Source: Oscillospiraceae bacterium (GTDB lineage Bacteria > Bacillota > Clostridia > Oscillospirales > Ruminococcaceae). From it: a stretch of DNA of 64,000 nucleotides. The DNA lies in contig JAFTXQ010000002.1 of assembly GCA_017461565.1 (NCBI GenBank), forward strand, positions 110,838 through 174,837, written 5' to 3'. This document shows, piece after piece, positions 52,601 through 59,245 of this stretch. Numbering within the stretch: the stretch's first letter is position 1; every line of letters begins with the position of its first letter. The translations under genes were made by a program, and so were the position numbers. The notes under the pieces are model-generated. The model searched no databases. It was not told the DNA's origin and worked only from the letters and a program-made list of their open reading frames with translations.

Positions 52601-52744
52601 CGACAGGAGCACTTCGGCGAGGGCGATCTCGGATGCAGATTCGACCTTGAAAAGGCGAAGTCCATCGGATATCAGCCTCCCACTCTTATGTCGTGGCTGG
52701 AGCCGCTGATACAGAAATATATCGATATGATAAATGCCGAATAA
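46625..52744 (+). CDS. Giant multi-enzyme fusion: FrhB-like / polysaccharide pyruvyl transferase / two ILEI / SGNH-like / CitC-like / SDR
   Basis: One uninterrupted frame of 2,039 residues after ATGGAGGG. In order: two [4Fe-4S] motifs (CTGCGCCANIC, CKDCGLCLDRCP) and an FrhB-type domain (1-360; SSSGGAFTLIADEI, CGECQFAKMPRQGDITIGDY); a polysaccharide pyruvyl transferase (about 369-710; FPNFGGALTYYSLYSTL, VVGSDQLFN, DSFHGVCFAI); two ILEI/FAM3-like repeats (about 766-912 and 942-1092); an Ala/Pro linker (about 1094-1129); a Rossmann-like piece; an SGNH-like domain (FFGNSVCFGVG near 1369; Asp1477-Asn-Asp-His1480); a citrate-lyase-ligase-type nucleotidyltransferase (about 1550-1735; NPFTLGHRYLIE, ISASRVRKLL); and an extended SDR (about 1742-2039; GGTRFMG, YNIGKRYAE). 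No signal or membrane segment is visible. FrhB and pyruvyl transferase genes often neighbour each other in surface-glycan loci, so glycan modification is inferred. Confidence 0.85.
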   Translation: MNNIISVAASSKCTGCGCCANICAFDAIQMKADEDGFYRPVINEDSCKDCGLCLDRCPANAPDYSNDPEPECYALMASDEVRAKSSSGGAFTLIADEIFRLGGYVCGVAYMDDCRKTHHIIIDDPEDMAALRGSKYIMSNTEDVYKRIGKLLSEEKYVLFSGTPCQVAGLNAYLGSGKDSPYLLTVDLICHGIPSEKAFSKYMRDLHSNRKIQHLGFKDKEYGWHASLTIKYDNDEIYNMPCETDPYFISYLNGLNKNKSCGECQFAKMPRQGDITIGDYWGINNYNPDFNDKKGTSVVLINNERAKRFIAGIKENAKLFEPTPLDPAIKGNSNLVKSPRNHTSRSQFFKKIDDLRYQEAVKWGFAAERYDIGLVGIPTFPNFGGALTYYSLYSTLKDMGYSVALFSRPRSTGRPPIPPEHIYTKNPYAPGALKLDFKDKEAMRMANDICENFVVGSDQLFNSDLYKRFGEIVTLDWISDNHRKVAYAASFGHNFFWGPEKERAKMAHFMQKFDAFSVREEDGVKLAKESFGVDAQHVLDPVFLCDRRHYERIAEDSGIKSSDKHIFSYILDPTEAKESILSHVEEKLGLESELYSDMLYLPSEAKIKVESAKFRHTLLQGNVNERLNSLVNSDFIVTDSFHGVCFAIIFEIPFVAILNPLRGASRFYSVLGKLGLLDRLVSDVSELEEKKWLLEEPMDFTGAREILAAERERCLDWLKNAIEPAEKCGKAFSDVDIMNDKFAALKKELVSRDIRINAMLSNRNFMYESDFNKYLDALISAKEELDIYITVMDTPGLAIKDELANKLMSLGIKTSLKDKHWRSYVAALDGGKLVNETLSKKDERVIFTGNIGGRSVKVVSASFNKGNYCAVVLDGVDYSNGRRGLNFVVADKATGMVVDTVNFDTHIAEYTCWRFGQQCTTHAPEIKAVAAVEAPVQNNIYSDCTDIHWYLDLLCHYKDNLNIFIAVKDTPGLELNEKTAEKLMALGLKESLKDKHWHSYVAAIGRGNVLGELIDTEGKEINYEGMVDAVSVKLKSSAYNNGNIGSIMINGKEYAVQSRGLNIVVMDAATGVKLDSVCFDTHVADATCKRIEAVPVVPKAEPVNVAAPAAAAPAPVVPAPAPAPVVPALFDNNNERNLHAAFFVAGMGGSSLDYFVDKGIKKIAIYGTDLLASLLYEQAYAKGIETPVLISDRDRKLDMRLPRVGGVEFKNINNVDIENLDMPIVIASVSYPIELTKRIKNFKERSLKISDLNYYSILKHSILDMALEYQKSHPKMKVVVLNMTRVFELDNISEIERSIKTGQVDRAKILNAVFYDRGFDKAYVDAVTPVQTIVEKYGIAFVADEERGIRRCSNGYRTTLHTPENFENTIYFFGNSVCFGVGTDDEYTIETVLQKSINEYYNGDSPYSVLNCANGGGLNTVAQAKYFNYHAPVDGDIVVFCMGFGTHLEEMYKDKLLWVNTRDVLNRPHDLGEIYYDNDHMNRFGYEACGKLLAKALKENNYLESRETLEAYPKERKRIELPIDLNPDEMKELDKFVESLEQYKDPNATGRIGSIVMNCNPFTLGHRYLIESSAAKCDKLYIFVVEENQSVFPFEDRLELVRKGTADLKNVTVLPSGNFIISQKTFQAYFTKEENNEAVIDASGDINIFASKIAPALGITVRFAGEEPLDNITNQYNSTMKRILPRAGIDFEVIKRKEEGGAVISASRVRKLLKEKNFDEIARITPPTTLEYLRERFRDSKSVLVLGGTRFMGIRLVEKLIEKNHFVTIATRGRSKDSFGKKVTRVVIDRLNEQTMADAFDGKYYDIVIDNTSYCSNAAKYALEHIKCGRYIMISSIAVYSGPKTHREEKDFDASAIQYELLDRSSYNIGKRYAEAVLCQGYPDVNYAIPRIPFVVEEEHLRNKDLNMRLYFYTEHIVKGIPLNIDNPDYTCSFIRTTDEADFIIQLAESDLRGPVNVSAEGTITVAELVKLIERLSGKTAVITPDGDPHPFRQEHFGEGDLGCRFDLEKAKSIGYQPPTLMSWLEPLIQKYIDMINAE

Positions 52745-52781
52745 ATAAAGAGTTATCCGACTGAAATATCAATATAAACTG

Positions 52782-52814
52782 AAAAACTGCGTTATAAAAC
52801 GCAGTTTTTCTTTT
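52782..52814 (+). terminator. Terminator after the giant fusion gene
   Basis: AAAAACTGCGTT (52782-52793), loop ATAA, AACGCAGTTTTT (52798-52809), then CTTTT. The perfect 12-base stem with A-run and T-run can also serve the converging kinase gene. Confidence 0.93.
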
Positions 52815-52856
52815 ATGTGTGAATGTAAGATGAGGTGTGCTTTTTTGCATAGCGCC

Positions 52857-53861
52857 TTATACCGTTGCTTTGTAGAATACCAACGAAAATTCGGAGCCGT
52901 GCGGCTTTGCATTCTTAGCCTTGATAATACCGCCCTGCGCCGTTATTATCTGCCGTGAAAAGGCGAGACCTATGCCATAGCCCTGATGAAGAACGTTATC
53001 CGCTTTATAAAACCTCTTGAAGATATGTGGAAGATCCTTTTCGCTTATTCCGATGCCGTTGTCGGTGATTTTTATCGTGACCGCAACAGGGGTCTCTTCG
53101 GCGGTGATACTGATATGACCGCCGCTTGGCGTGTGCTCGATGCAGTTTTTGATGATGTTTCTGAGCGCTTCAGTCGTCCAGTTGAGATCGGCGCACACTG
53201 TATCTGCGTTTGCTTGTGTGATCAGCTCCACGCCTCTTAGTTCCGCCATGATCTCAAGAGATGACACAGCGTTGTTTATCAGAGAGCGGCATGGAATTTC
53301 CTCCTTGTGTATCTCCACTGCTCCTGCGTCGAAGGATGACATCTTAAGCAGCGTTTCGATCAGCCATTCTGTTTTTGACAGTATATCCGAGAGCTTTCTC
53401 AGGTTGGTTATGCGCTCTTTGTCGCTGAGCTCCTTTGTCCTGAGCACGGTAAGTATAAGCGACATTGAAGTCAGCGGAGTTTTCAGCTGATGGGAGATAT
53501 CCGCCATGACGTCCTTAAGGTGTTCTCGCTCTGCTGTGAGTGCGCTGTTCTGTTCACGTATCCTTTTTGTCATTTTGTGTATCTCGCTGCGCAGTATGCT
53601 TATCTCGCCTTCTTCGCAGCATGAAAATGAAACGGTGTCGTCTCCGTTAAGCACCTTATCGATATCGTCGCAGAGGCTTGTCAGCTTTCGGTATCGTCTT
53701 TTGTGAAACACAATATGGACGATGATAACAGACGCACCCATAACGAGTGCCACAAAGCCTGCCATTACGTTCAGGTAAAAGCACAGTGCGGAAAACAGTG
53801 CGACGATCACTGATTCGATAATAAGCTCATTCTTTATTTCGGGATTTCTGAACAGCATCAT
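52857..53861 (-). CDS. Sensor histidine kinase with two adjacent membrane helices
   Basis: A 334-residue kinase. Two membrane helices (about 14-32 and 34-54) are separated by almost no external loop, the layout of intramembrane-sensing kinases such as BceS. A HAMP-like/coiled segment leads to the H box (DISHQLKTPLTSMSLIL), then the N box (LRNIIKNCIEHTP), DNGIGISEKDLPHIFKRFYK and GYGIGLAFSRQII. Its start overlaps the regulator stop by four bases (ATGA), so the pair is coupled. The ABC transporter diverging from it is the likely partner, and a peptide antibiotic or cell-envelope signal is the likely input. Confidence 0.9.
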   Translation of the reverse strand: MMLFRNPEIKNELIIESVIVALFSALCFYLNVMAGFVALVMGASVIIVHIVFHKRRYRKLTSLCDDIDKVLNGDDTVSFSCCEEGEISILRSEIHKMTKRIREQNSALTAEREHLKDVMADISHQLKTPLTSMSLILTVLRTKELSDKERITNLRKLSDILSKTEWLIETLLKMSSFDAGAVEIHKEEIPCRSLINNAVSSLEIMAELRGVELITQANADTVCADLNWTTEALRNIIKNCIEHTPSGGHISITAEETPVAVTIKITDNGIGISEKDLPHIFKRFYKADNVLHQGYGIGLAFSRQIITAQGGIIKAKNAKPHGSEFSLVFYKATV

Positions 53862-54532
53862 TCATCCTCCGCTTTATATCCCAGACCACGCACTGTTTTA
53901 ATAATCGAGGGCGCCTGCGGGTCGTCCTCAATCTTTTCTCTAAGCCTTTTTATATACACGGTAAGGGTGTTGTCATTCACGAACTCTCCGCCGACGGTCC
54001 ACAGCTCGTCTATAAGCTTGTCACGGGAGAACAGGCTTCCCTTGTTTGAGGCAAACAGCAGCAACAATCTGTATTCAAGCGCCGAAAGGAATATCTCCTC
54101 GCCCGATCTGAATACGGCTCCCTTTGTCGTGTCGATACGTATGCTGCCGAGGGTAAGCTCCTGATGCTCTATCCTTGTCCTTCTTGTAGCATTTTTGATG
54201 CGTGCAACAAGCTCCCGTGGACGGAACGGCTTTGTGATATAGTCGTCTGCACCAAGCTCGAAGCCTGCAACTGTGGAGCCCTCGTCACCCGAAGCGGTCA
54301 GAAAGATTATCGGCACATCCGACATTCCTCTGATATGGGCGCATATCGAAAATCCGTTGCCGTCGCTCAGCGAGATATCAAGCAGTATGCAGTCAAAAGC
54401 TGTTTGTGCAATATAAGAATAAGCCTCACGCTGCCCGTCTGCGCCACAGACGTCATAGCCCTCGGAACTGAGAAATTCCGTCAGGCTGCTGCGAAGCTCC
54501 TTGTCATCCTCGACCAGAAGTATTTTTGCCAT
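53858..54532 (-). CDS. OmpR-family response regulator
   Basis: A 224-residue regulator. The receiver keeps the acidic Glu-Asp-Asp (LLVEDD), the phosphoacceptor Asp in FDCILLDISLSDGNG (about residue 51), Thr in FLTAS and Lys in ITKPF. The C-terminal winged helix has LTLGSIRID, LSALEYRLLLLFASNKGSLF, TVYIKRLREKIEDD and TVRGLGYK. It probably controls the divergent ABC transporter operon, whose start is 143 bases away. AGAGGTG precedes the ATG. Confidence 0.93.
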   Translation of the reverse strand: MAKILLVEDDKELRSSLTEFLSSEGYDVCGADGQREAYSYIAQTAFDCILLDISLSDGNGFSICAHIRGMSDVPIIFLTASGDEGSTVAGFELGADDYITKPFRPRELVARIKNATRRTRIEHQELTLGSIRIDTTKGAVFRSGEEIFLSALEYRLLLLFASNKGSLFSRDKLIDELWTVGGEFVNDNTLTVYIKRLREKIEDDPQAPSIIKTVRGLGYKAEDE

Positions 54533-54550
54533 TGTATCACCTCTGATATA

Positions 54551-54579
54551 AATATATCATAACAAGCGCAAACTTTCAA
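54551..54579 (-). promoter_or_regulatory. Sigma-A promoter of the two-component pair
   Basis: On the minus strand TTGAAA (54579-54574) and TATATT (54556-54551) are 17 bases apart, 20 bases before the regulator start. Confidence 0.72.
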
Positions 54580-54609
54580 GGAAAGTGACAAAATTGTAAT
54601 TTTAAATTC

Positions 54610-54638
54610 ACTTCAAAGTAATAAAACTGTGTTATACT
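54610..54638 (+). promoter_or_regulatory. Probable promoter of the ABC transporter operon, weak -35
   Basis: TATACT (54633-54638) has TG at 54630-54631 (extended -10), but the bases at the -35 position (ACTTCA) fit poorly. A promoter of this kind commonly needs an activator, which fits control by the divergent regulator. Confidence 0.55.
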
Positions 54639-54674
54639 TAATTACAGAATTAAACATGAAAGGACTTTCCGATT

Positions 54675-55355
54675 ATGGATATACTGAGAACAGAAGACCT
54701 CACAAAGGTCTACGGAAAAGGCGAAAACGAGGTAAGGGCGCTGGACGGGGTTTCCTTTACTGTGCCCGAGGGACAGATGACGGCGATAATAGGTCCCAGC
54801 GGCTCGGGAAAATCCACGCTGCTGCACCTTATCGGCGGAGTTGACAAGCCCACATCGGGAAAGGTGTTTGTAAACGGCGAGGACGTTTACAAGCAGAGCG
54901 ACAAAAATCTCGCTGTATTCAGAAGGCGTCACGTGGGGCTCATCTATCAGTTCTACAATCTGATACCGATACTCAACGTAAAGGACAATATCACTCTGCC
55001 GACTCTGATGGACGGACGAAAGCCCGATGAGACAAGGCTTGTGCAGCTTGCCGAAAAGCTAGGCATTGCCGACCGTCTGAATGCGCTTCCATCGCAGCTT
55101 TCGGGAGGTCAGCAGCAGCGTGTGTCGATATGTCGTGCGCTGTTTTCAAACCCGTCGCTGCTGCTTGCGGACGAGCCTACGGGCAACCTTGACAGCAAAA
55201 ACAGCAGAGAGATAATCGAGCTTCTCAGAATGTCGAATAAGGAGTTCAGACAGACCATGCTTATCATCACCCACGATGAGGATATCGCACTTCAGTGCGA
55301 CCGCATCATAGCAATAGAGGACGGACGAATTATCCGTGACGAGGTGATGAAATGA
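54675..55355 (+). CDS. ABC transporter ATP-binding protein (MacB/LolD/BceA type)
   Basis: A 226-residue ATPase. Walker A is GPSGSGKST (about residue 39), the signature is LSGGQQQRVSICRAL, Walker B is LLLADEPTGNLDS, and the His of the H-loop is in LIITHDEDIA. The LIYQFYNLIPILNVKDNI stretch is typical of the LolD/MacB/BceA branch, whose partners are FtsX-type permeases. The permease gene overlaps its stop by four bases. GAAAGGA precedes the ATG. Confidence 0.94.
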   Translation: MDILRTEDLTKVYGKGENEVRALDGVSFTVPEGQMTAIIGPSGSGKSTLLHLIGGVDKPTSGKVFVNGEDVYKQSDKNLAVFRRRHVGLIYQFYNLIPILNVKDNITLPTLMDGRKPDETRLVQLAEKLGIADRLNALPSQLSGGQQQRVSICRALFSNPSLLLADEPTGNLDSKNSREIIELLRMSNKEFRQTMLIITHDEDIALQCDRIIAIEDGRIIRDEVMK

Positions 55356-57670
55356 GCTTTTCACAGAAACTTGCAGGAAAATACATAGTCTCTCAGAAGC
55401 GACATTCGGTATTCACTATACTCAGTATAACAGCGGCAGTGCTTTTTATCACTGTTATATTGATCCTGTTTGCTTCGTTCTGGGATACGATGAAGAACGC
55501 AAACAGGGAAAGGTTCCCCTGGCACGCAACGATATACAACATTTCCGCCGAGGAAGCCGAAATATTGAGAAGCAGCGAATTTGTTGCAGAGGTAGAATAT
55601 ATAACTTTTCAAAGCACGTCAGGCGAAATGCAGTCGGACACGAATGTTTTATTCACACCGGATATCCACGACCCTGCAACGCTTATCCGTAACCTTTTAT
55701 GTACTCCTGAAATGGAGATGAACGGAGAGCCGCCACCCGCTTTTCTGATCAATCAGCAGCTGCTGGATTTCGAGCTTATCGGAATTAAGGCAAAAGCCAA
55801 TTTCGTCACTGTTTTTTCGGTGCTGTATATCTTCATTTTTATTTTTATAATCTGCGCAAGGTTCATCATCGACACCGCCTTTGAGATATCCTCAAAGGAA
55901 AGAGAGATGCAGTTCGGGATACTCGCCTCGCTCGGCGCATCAAGAAAGCAGATAGTAAGGATAATCCTGTGGGAGGGCATTATACTGTCCCTTGTAGCAA
56001 TACCGACAGGAATACTGCTCGGAACGGGAATAAGCTATATTATTTTCGATTCCGTCATTTCTACCGATATACTCCTTTCGTTTCTGGAAGTTGAAAGGAC
56101 AGCTGCGGTATTTTCGGCGCCGTTTGTTTACATGGCGGCGGCAGCGGTCACTGCTCTCATCTGGGTCATGCTTTCGGCATACGGAACGGGTATGCGCTTT
56201 GCGAAAAAGCCGCCCGTTGAAGTAATACGCCGCAGCGGTGAGAAGATAGACAAGGTAAAGAAGAGCCGTATCCTCGGAAAGCTGGGCGGAATAGTAGGTA
56301 CTCTTGCTTCACGTAACGTAAGGAGAAACAAAAAGCGCTTTGTTATTACGGTCGTGTCGATAACCTTGTCGTTTGCGCTTACGGTGATAATGACATCTGT
56401 GATAGACTATACCGACGACGTGGTAAAGTACTATCAGGACTCTGATGAATACATTTCACCAAGATATCACTATCTGGCGGAATATCGACCGAACGGCAAT
56501 GCGGACAAATCTATCTTTGATATGAAATTTACCCTTGAGGATATGAAAAAGGGCTATGAGCTGCTGGAGGCTTCGGGCTGCATGGTGCAGATGAACAGCT
56601 TTCTATCATGCAGAGTGGATAATAACGATCTGGCGCTGCACAGCGAGATAGCTGACTATTATGAGGCACAGGGCTTTGCAGAGCTCGATATAAAATACTA
56701 TAACGAGGATTATTACAACTATATCTTCAGCGGTGAGCCGCCTGTGCCGTACAGCGAGCTGAGGGGCGGGAATTATGTTGTCTGCAACAACTCGGAGTAT
56801 TCCGATTGCCTGCCCGGTGAGTGTGTCGTGGACTACAAGACGGACGGCAGCTTCAGCGGTACATTCACAAGATACGTTACCGAGGATACCCTCAGACCCG
56901 ATGACGATGCAGAGCTGATAGAACATTTCAGCGATGAGACAGGAAGAAAGTTCTATTGGGTCTCAGGAGAGATCAAGGGAAATATAGTAGCAAACGGCAC
57001 ACGTCTGAACGGCGGCAGCGACGCTTATACCGGCATTGAACTGATCGGCTGCGAGGAGGATTTTTTTGATATAGCAAAAGAAGACTCACGTAATCTCTGC
57101 TACGGCGAGTATTATATGATACTCAATGAAGCACAGCTTCGGGATGTAGAGAGGACCGACCGTGCTGTCAACGAATATGTCAGCGGTTTGGAGGATGTTG
57201 TTATATGGATGGACAATGTCGATATGCTGATAAATACGCAGCGCTTCAACAGAGCGTTCACGGTCTTAAGCGTGGCAATAATAATCCTGATAACCGTGAT
57301 AGCGCTTATAAACGAAGTGAACATAATCTCCACGGGAATACTAAACCGCCGCCGTGAGATTGCCTCGCTACGTGCGCTTGGTATGACTAAGGGTCAGCTT
57401 ACGGGCATGACGCTGATAGAATGTGGCTCCTACTCGGTGATATCGGCGATAGCTACGCTGCTTATCTGCGAGCCACTGGCGCTTTTTATAAATACAAAGT
57501 TCGTCACCGGACAGGAGGCGGGAGCGCCGCAGTTCTCCTATTCAACCCCTGTATTTGCCGTGCTGCTGATACTCATCCCGATCTTTGTTGCGGGAGTCGC
57601 TGCGACATTTGCGTCGCTTTCGGGATTTGGCAAAAACTCTATAAGCGAGGAAATGAGAGCCATCGAATAA
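55352..57670 (+). CDS. FtsX-family ABC permease with two FtsX domains and a large external domain
   Basis: A 772-residue permease. The first helix is at about 22-42. The first FtsX domain lies at about 150-275 (SSKEREMQFGILASLGASRK; ILWEGIILSLVAIPTGILLG), another helix at about 327-348 (FVITVVSITLSFALTVIMTS), an external domain of roughly 290 residues at about 350-640, and a second FtsX domain at the end (NRRREIASLRALGMTKGQLT). Eight helices are visible, rather than the ten of Bacillus BceB. This resembles transporters that resist or sense peptide antibiotics, or release lipids or lipoproteins. It is the last gene of the operon, closed by a terminator. Confidence 0.88.
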   Translation: MSFSQKLAGKYIVSQKRHSVFTILSITAAVLFITVILILFASFWDTMKNANRERFPWHATIYNISAEEAEILRSSEFVAEVEYITFQSTSGEMQSDTNVLFTPDIHDPATLIRNLLCTPEMEMNGEPPPAFLINQQLLDFELIGIKAKANFVTVFSVLYIFIFIFIICARFIIDTAFEISSKEREMQFGILASLGASRKQIVRIILWEGIILSLVAIPTGILLGTGISYIIFDSVISTDILLSFLEVERTAAVFSAPFVYMAAAAVTALIWVMLSAYGTGMRFAKKPPVEVIRRSGEKIDKVKKSRILGKLGGIVGTLASRNVRRNKKRFVITVVSITLSFALTVIMTSVIDYTDDVVKYYQDSDEYISPRYHYLAEYRPNGNADKSIFDMKFTLEDMKKGYELLEASGCMVQMNSFLSCRVDNNDLALHSEIADYYEAQGFAELDIKYYNEDYYNYIFSGEPPVPYSELRGGNYVVCNNSEYSDCLPGECVVDYKTDGSFSGTFTRYVTEDTLRPDDDAELIEHFSDETGRKFYWVSGEIKGNIVANGTRLNGGSDAYTGIELIGCEEDFFDIAKEDSRNLCYGEYYMILNEAQLRDVERTDRAVNEYVSGLEDVVIWMDNVDMLINTQRFNRAFTVLSVAIIILITVIALINEVNIISTGILNRRREIASLRALGMTKGQLTGMTLIECGSYSVISAIATLLICEPLALFINTKFVTGQEAGAPQFSYSTPVFAVLLILIPIFVAGVAATFASLSGFGKNSISEEMRAIE

Positions 57671-57682
57671 ATTGCGCATATA

Positions 57683-57722
57683 TAAGCGGTACCGTAATTA
57701 CAAACGGTACCGCTTATCTTTC
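57683..57722 (+). terminator. Terminator after the ABC permease gene
   Basis: TAAGCGGTACCGT (57683-57695) and ACGGTACCGCTTA (57704-57716) form a perfect 13-base stem with an 8-base loop, followed by TCTTT. Confidence 0.9.
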
Positions 57723-57816
57723 GTCAGTGATCCCTTGTCATGGAGAGAGTATGGACAGGACGATGTATTATCATTACATGTTTTTACATATTCGGCAGCA
57801 ATATAATCTCCATCAG

Positions 57817-57839
57817 GAGGAGAGGATATTTCTCTCCTC
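57817..57839 (+). other. Hairpin in the leader of the tail-fibre-like gene
   Basis: GAGGAGAG (57817-57824) pairs with CTCTCCTC (57832-57839), just ahead of the ribosome site GAAAGGAG. It may cap the message or compete with ribosome binding; no T-run follows. Confidence 0.55.
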
Positions 57840-57862
57840 AAAAAATGAAAGGAGATTATTAT

Positions 57863-58939
57863 ATGGCGCAATACAAAACAGTGCAGCTTACAGGCACTGA
57901 ACAGCGGATAAAGCTGATCGGCCAGAACTGCGACATCCGCAATGACGGCACGGATACCGTCTACATAAGCCGTACCCCCGATATCGTCCCCGATGCAGAC
58001 GGCGTTGTTTCGGTGCCTTCGGGACAGGCGGTGAAATACCACGACATCAACGGAACAGTTTGTTTGCTGGGAACAGGCAAGGTAACGCTTTGCGGCAACG
58101 ACCACACTACATCGGTTTTTAGGGCGGCCGCCACATCTTCGGGTGGGGGCGGCGCAGATCAGACCGCAAGGGATGCGATAAACGATCTGGCTGTGACAGT
58201 TGCGCAGAACAGGACGGAATATGACGGACACGCAGGCAATGCGGGGATCCACCTCACATCCGAAAAGGCGCTTGAAGCCGCCGCAAATGCGATAAGCAAT
58301 CCCAATCACTTGATCAATCCTGACTTCAGGATCAATCAGAGGGGTAAGACGGAATACACCGAAACAGGATATACCATTGACCACTGGCACAAGCTGCATG
58401 CGGCGGCAACTGTTCAGCTGACGGATAACGGAATAAGGGCGGTCACAAAAAGCGATCTCAGCCAGAATATAACCGTGCTGCGTCAGGTGTTTGCTGAAGA
58501 GCTTAATATCTGGCGTGGAAAAACTGTTACCCTTACCGCAAAGGTGACTGAGACTCACGACCGTGCCGCAATGGCTGTTATATGCTCTTCTGCTACGCAG
58601 AACATAGGCCCTAAGATAGCCCTGAAAGTCGGCATAAACAAGATATCGCTGACTATTCCCGATGAAGCCCTTACGCTTCTGGATGTACGTCTTATCATAA
58701 ATTCGGGAAGCGCCGCAGGTGACGCTTTTACTGTGGAATGGGTAAAGCTTGAAGCAGGTCCCGTACCGACTCCGTTCTGTCCGCCCGACCCTGCGACAGA
58801 GCTTATGAAATGTCAGCGCTACTACCAGATACGCACGACAGGGGACATCGATCCTGTCGATCTGCGGCCGACAATGCGTAAGACTCCGTCGGTAACTCAG
58901 CTTGCGGATGGAAATTACGCATACAATGCCGAAAATTAA
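57863..58939 (+). CDS. Phage tail-fibre-like protein, probably 3'-truncated
   Basis: A 358-residue protein. The N-terminal 95 residues are a beta-rich head (QYKTVQLTGTEQRIKLIG), followed by a Gly hinge and a helical part, then the widespread prophage tail module PNHLINPDFRINQRGKTEYT ... TGYTIDHWHKLHA and the stretch WVKLEAGPVPTPFCPPDPAT followed by ELMKCQRYYQ. Such modules form receptor-binding tips of siphophage tails. No other phage gene is near, so it is an isolated remnant or a captured gene. It ends abruptly after DGNYAYNAEN; sequence resembling a continuation follows in other frames to about 59,040. The ATG follows GAAAGGAG. Confidence 0.75.
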   Translation: MAQYKTVQLTGTEQRIKLIGQNCDIRNDGTDTVYISRTPDIVPDADGVVSVPSGQAVKYHDINGTVCLLGTGKVTLCGNDHTTSVFRAAATSSGGGGADQTARDAINDLAVTVAQNRTEYDGHAGNAGIHLTSEKALEAAANAISNPNHLINPDFRINQRGKTEYTETGYTIDHWHKLHAAATVQLTDNGIRAVTKSDLSQNITVLRQVFAEELNIWRGKTVTLTAKVTETHDRAAMAVICSSATQNIGPKIALKVGINKISLTIPDEALTLLDVRLIINSGSAAGDAFTVEWVKLEAGPVPTPFCPPDPATELMKCQRYYQIRTTGDIDPVDLRPTMRKTPSVTQLADGNYAYNAEN

Positions 58940-59060
58940 GCCGCTGAAATGCAGCAACATCGGTGCAGGGAGCTCCGACAGCTTCCGCTGTTATTGTGAA
59001 TAATACAGGATCGCCTCCGAGCATTCGGGGGCGTTTTTGTGTCCGGTGAAGCAGTTTGTT
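58940..59060 (+). pseudogene. Possible frameshifted 3' end of the tail-fibre-like gene
   Basis: Dropping one base at 58937 gives NKPLKCSNIGAGSSDSF, and one further shift near 58986 gives AVIVNNTGSPPSIRG, which together look like a plausible C terminus for a tail tip. The tail therefore seems to have decayed by two small indels. The 3' part overlaps a terminator hairpin. This reading is inferential. Confidence 0.35.
59012..59038 (+). terminator. Terminator after the tail-fibre-like gene
   Basis: CGCCTCCGA (59012-59020) pairs with TCGGGGGCG (59025-59033) around GCAT, followed by TTTTTGT. Confidence 0.85.
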
Positions 59061-59169
59061 TGAATAACGGACGGAGTGCAGATACGGTCTTTTTGAACAT
59101 CGTTTCTGGCAGAATTTGTGCAGATTAACGATTTTAGGTGGGGATATTGCAAAAAGGCGTGACATAAGG

Positions 59170-59198
59170 TTGATTTCAATGCGGTGATATGGTACAAT
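59170..59198 (+). promoter_or_regulatory. Sigma-A promoter of the LRR surface protein gene
   Basis: TTGATT (59170-59175) and TACAAT (59193-59198) are 17 bases apart with TGG before the -10 (extended -10). The ATG lies 47 bases downstream. The rest of the 58,940-59,245 gap holds only the terminator and the decayed gene end. Confidence 0.75.
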
Positions 59199-59245
59199 TA
59201 TATATGCTATTTATCTATAAAACAGCAGGAAAGGGAAGTAACTAT

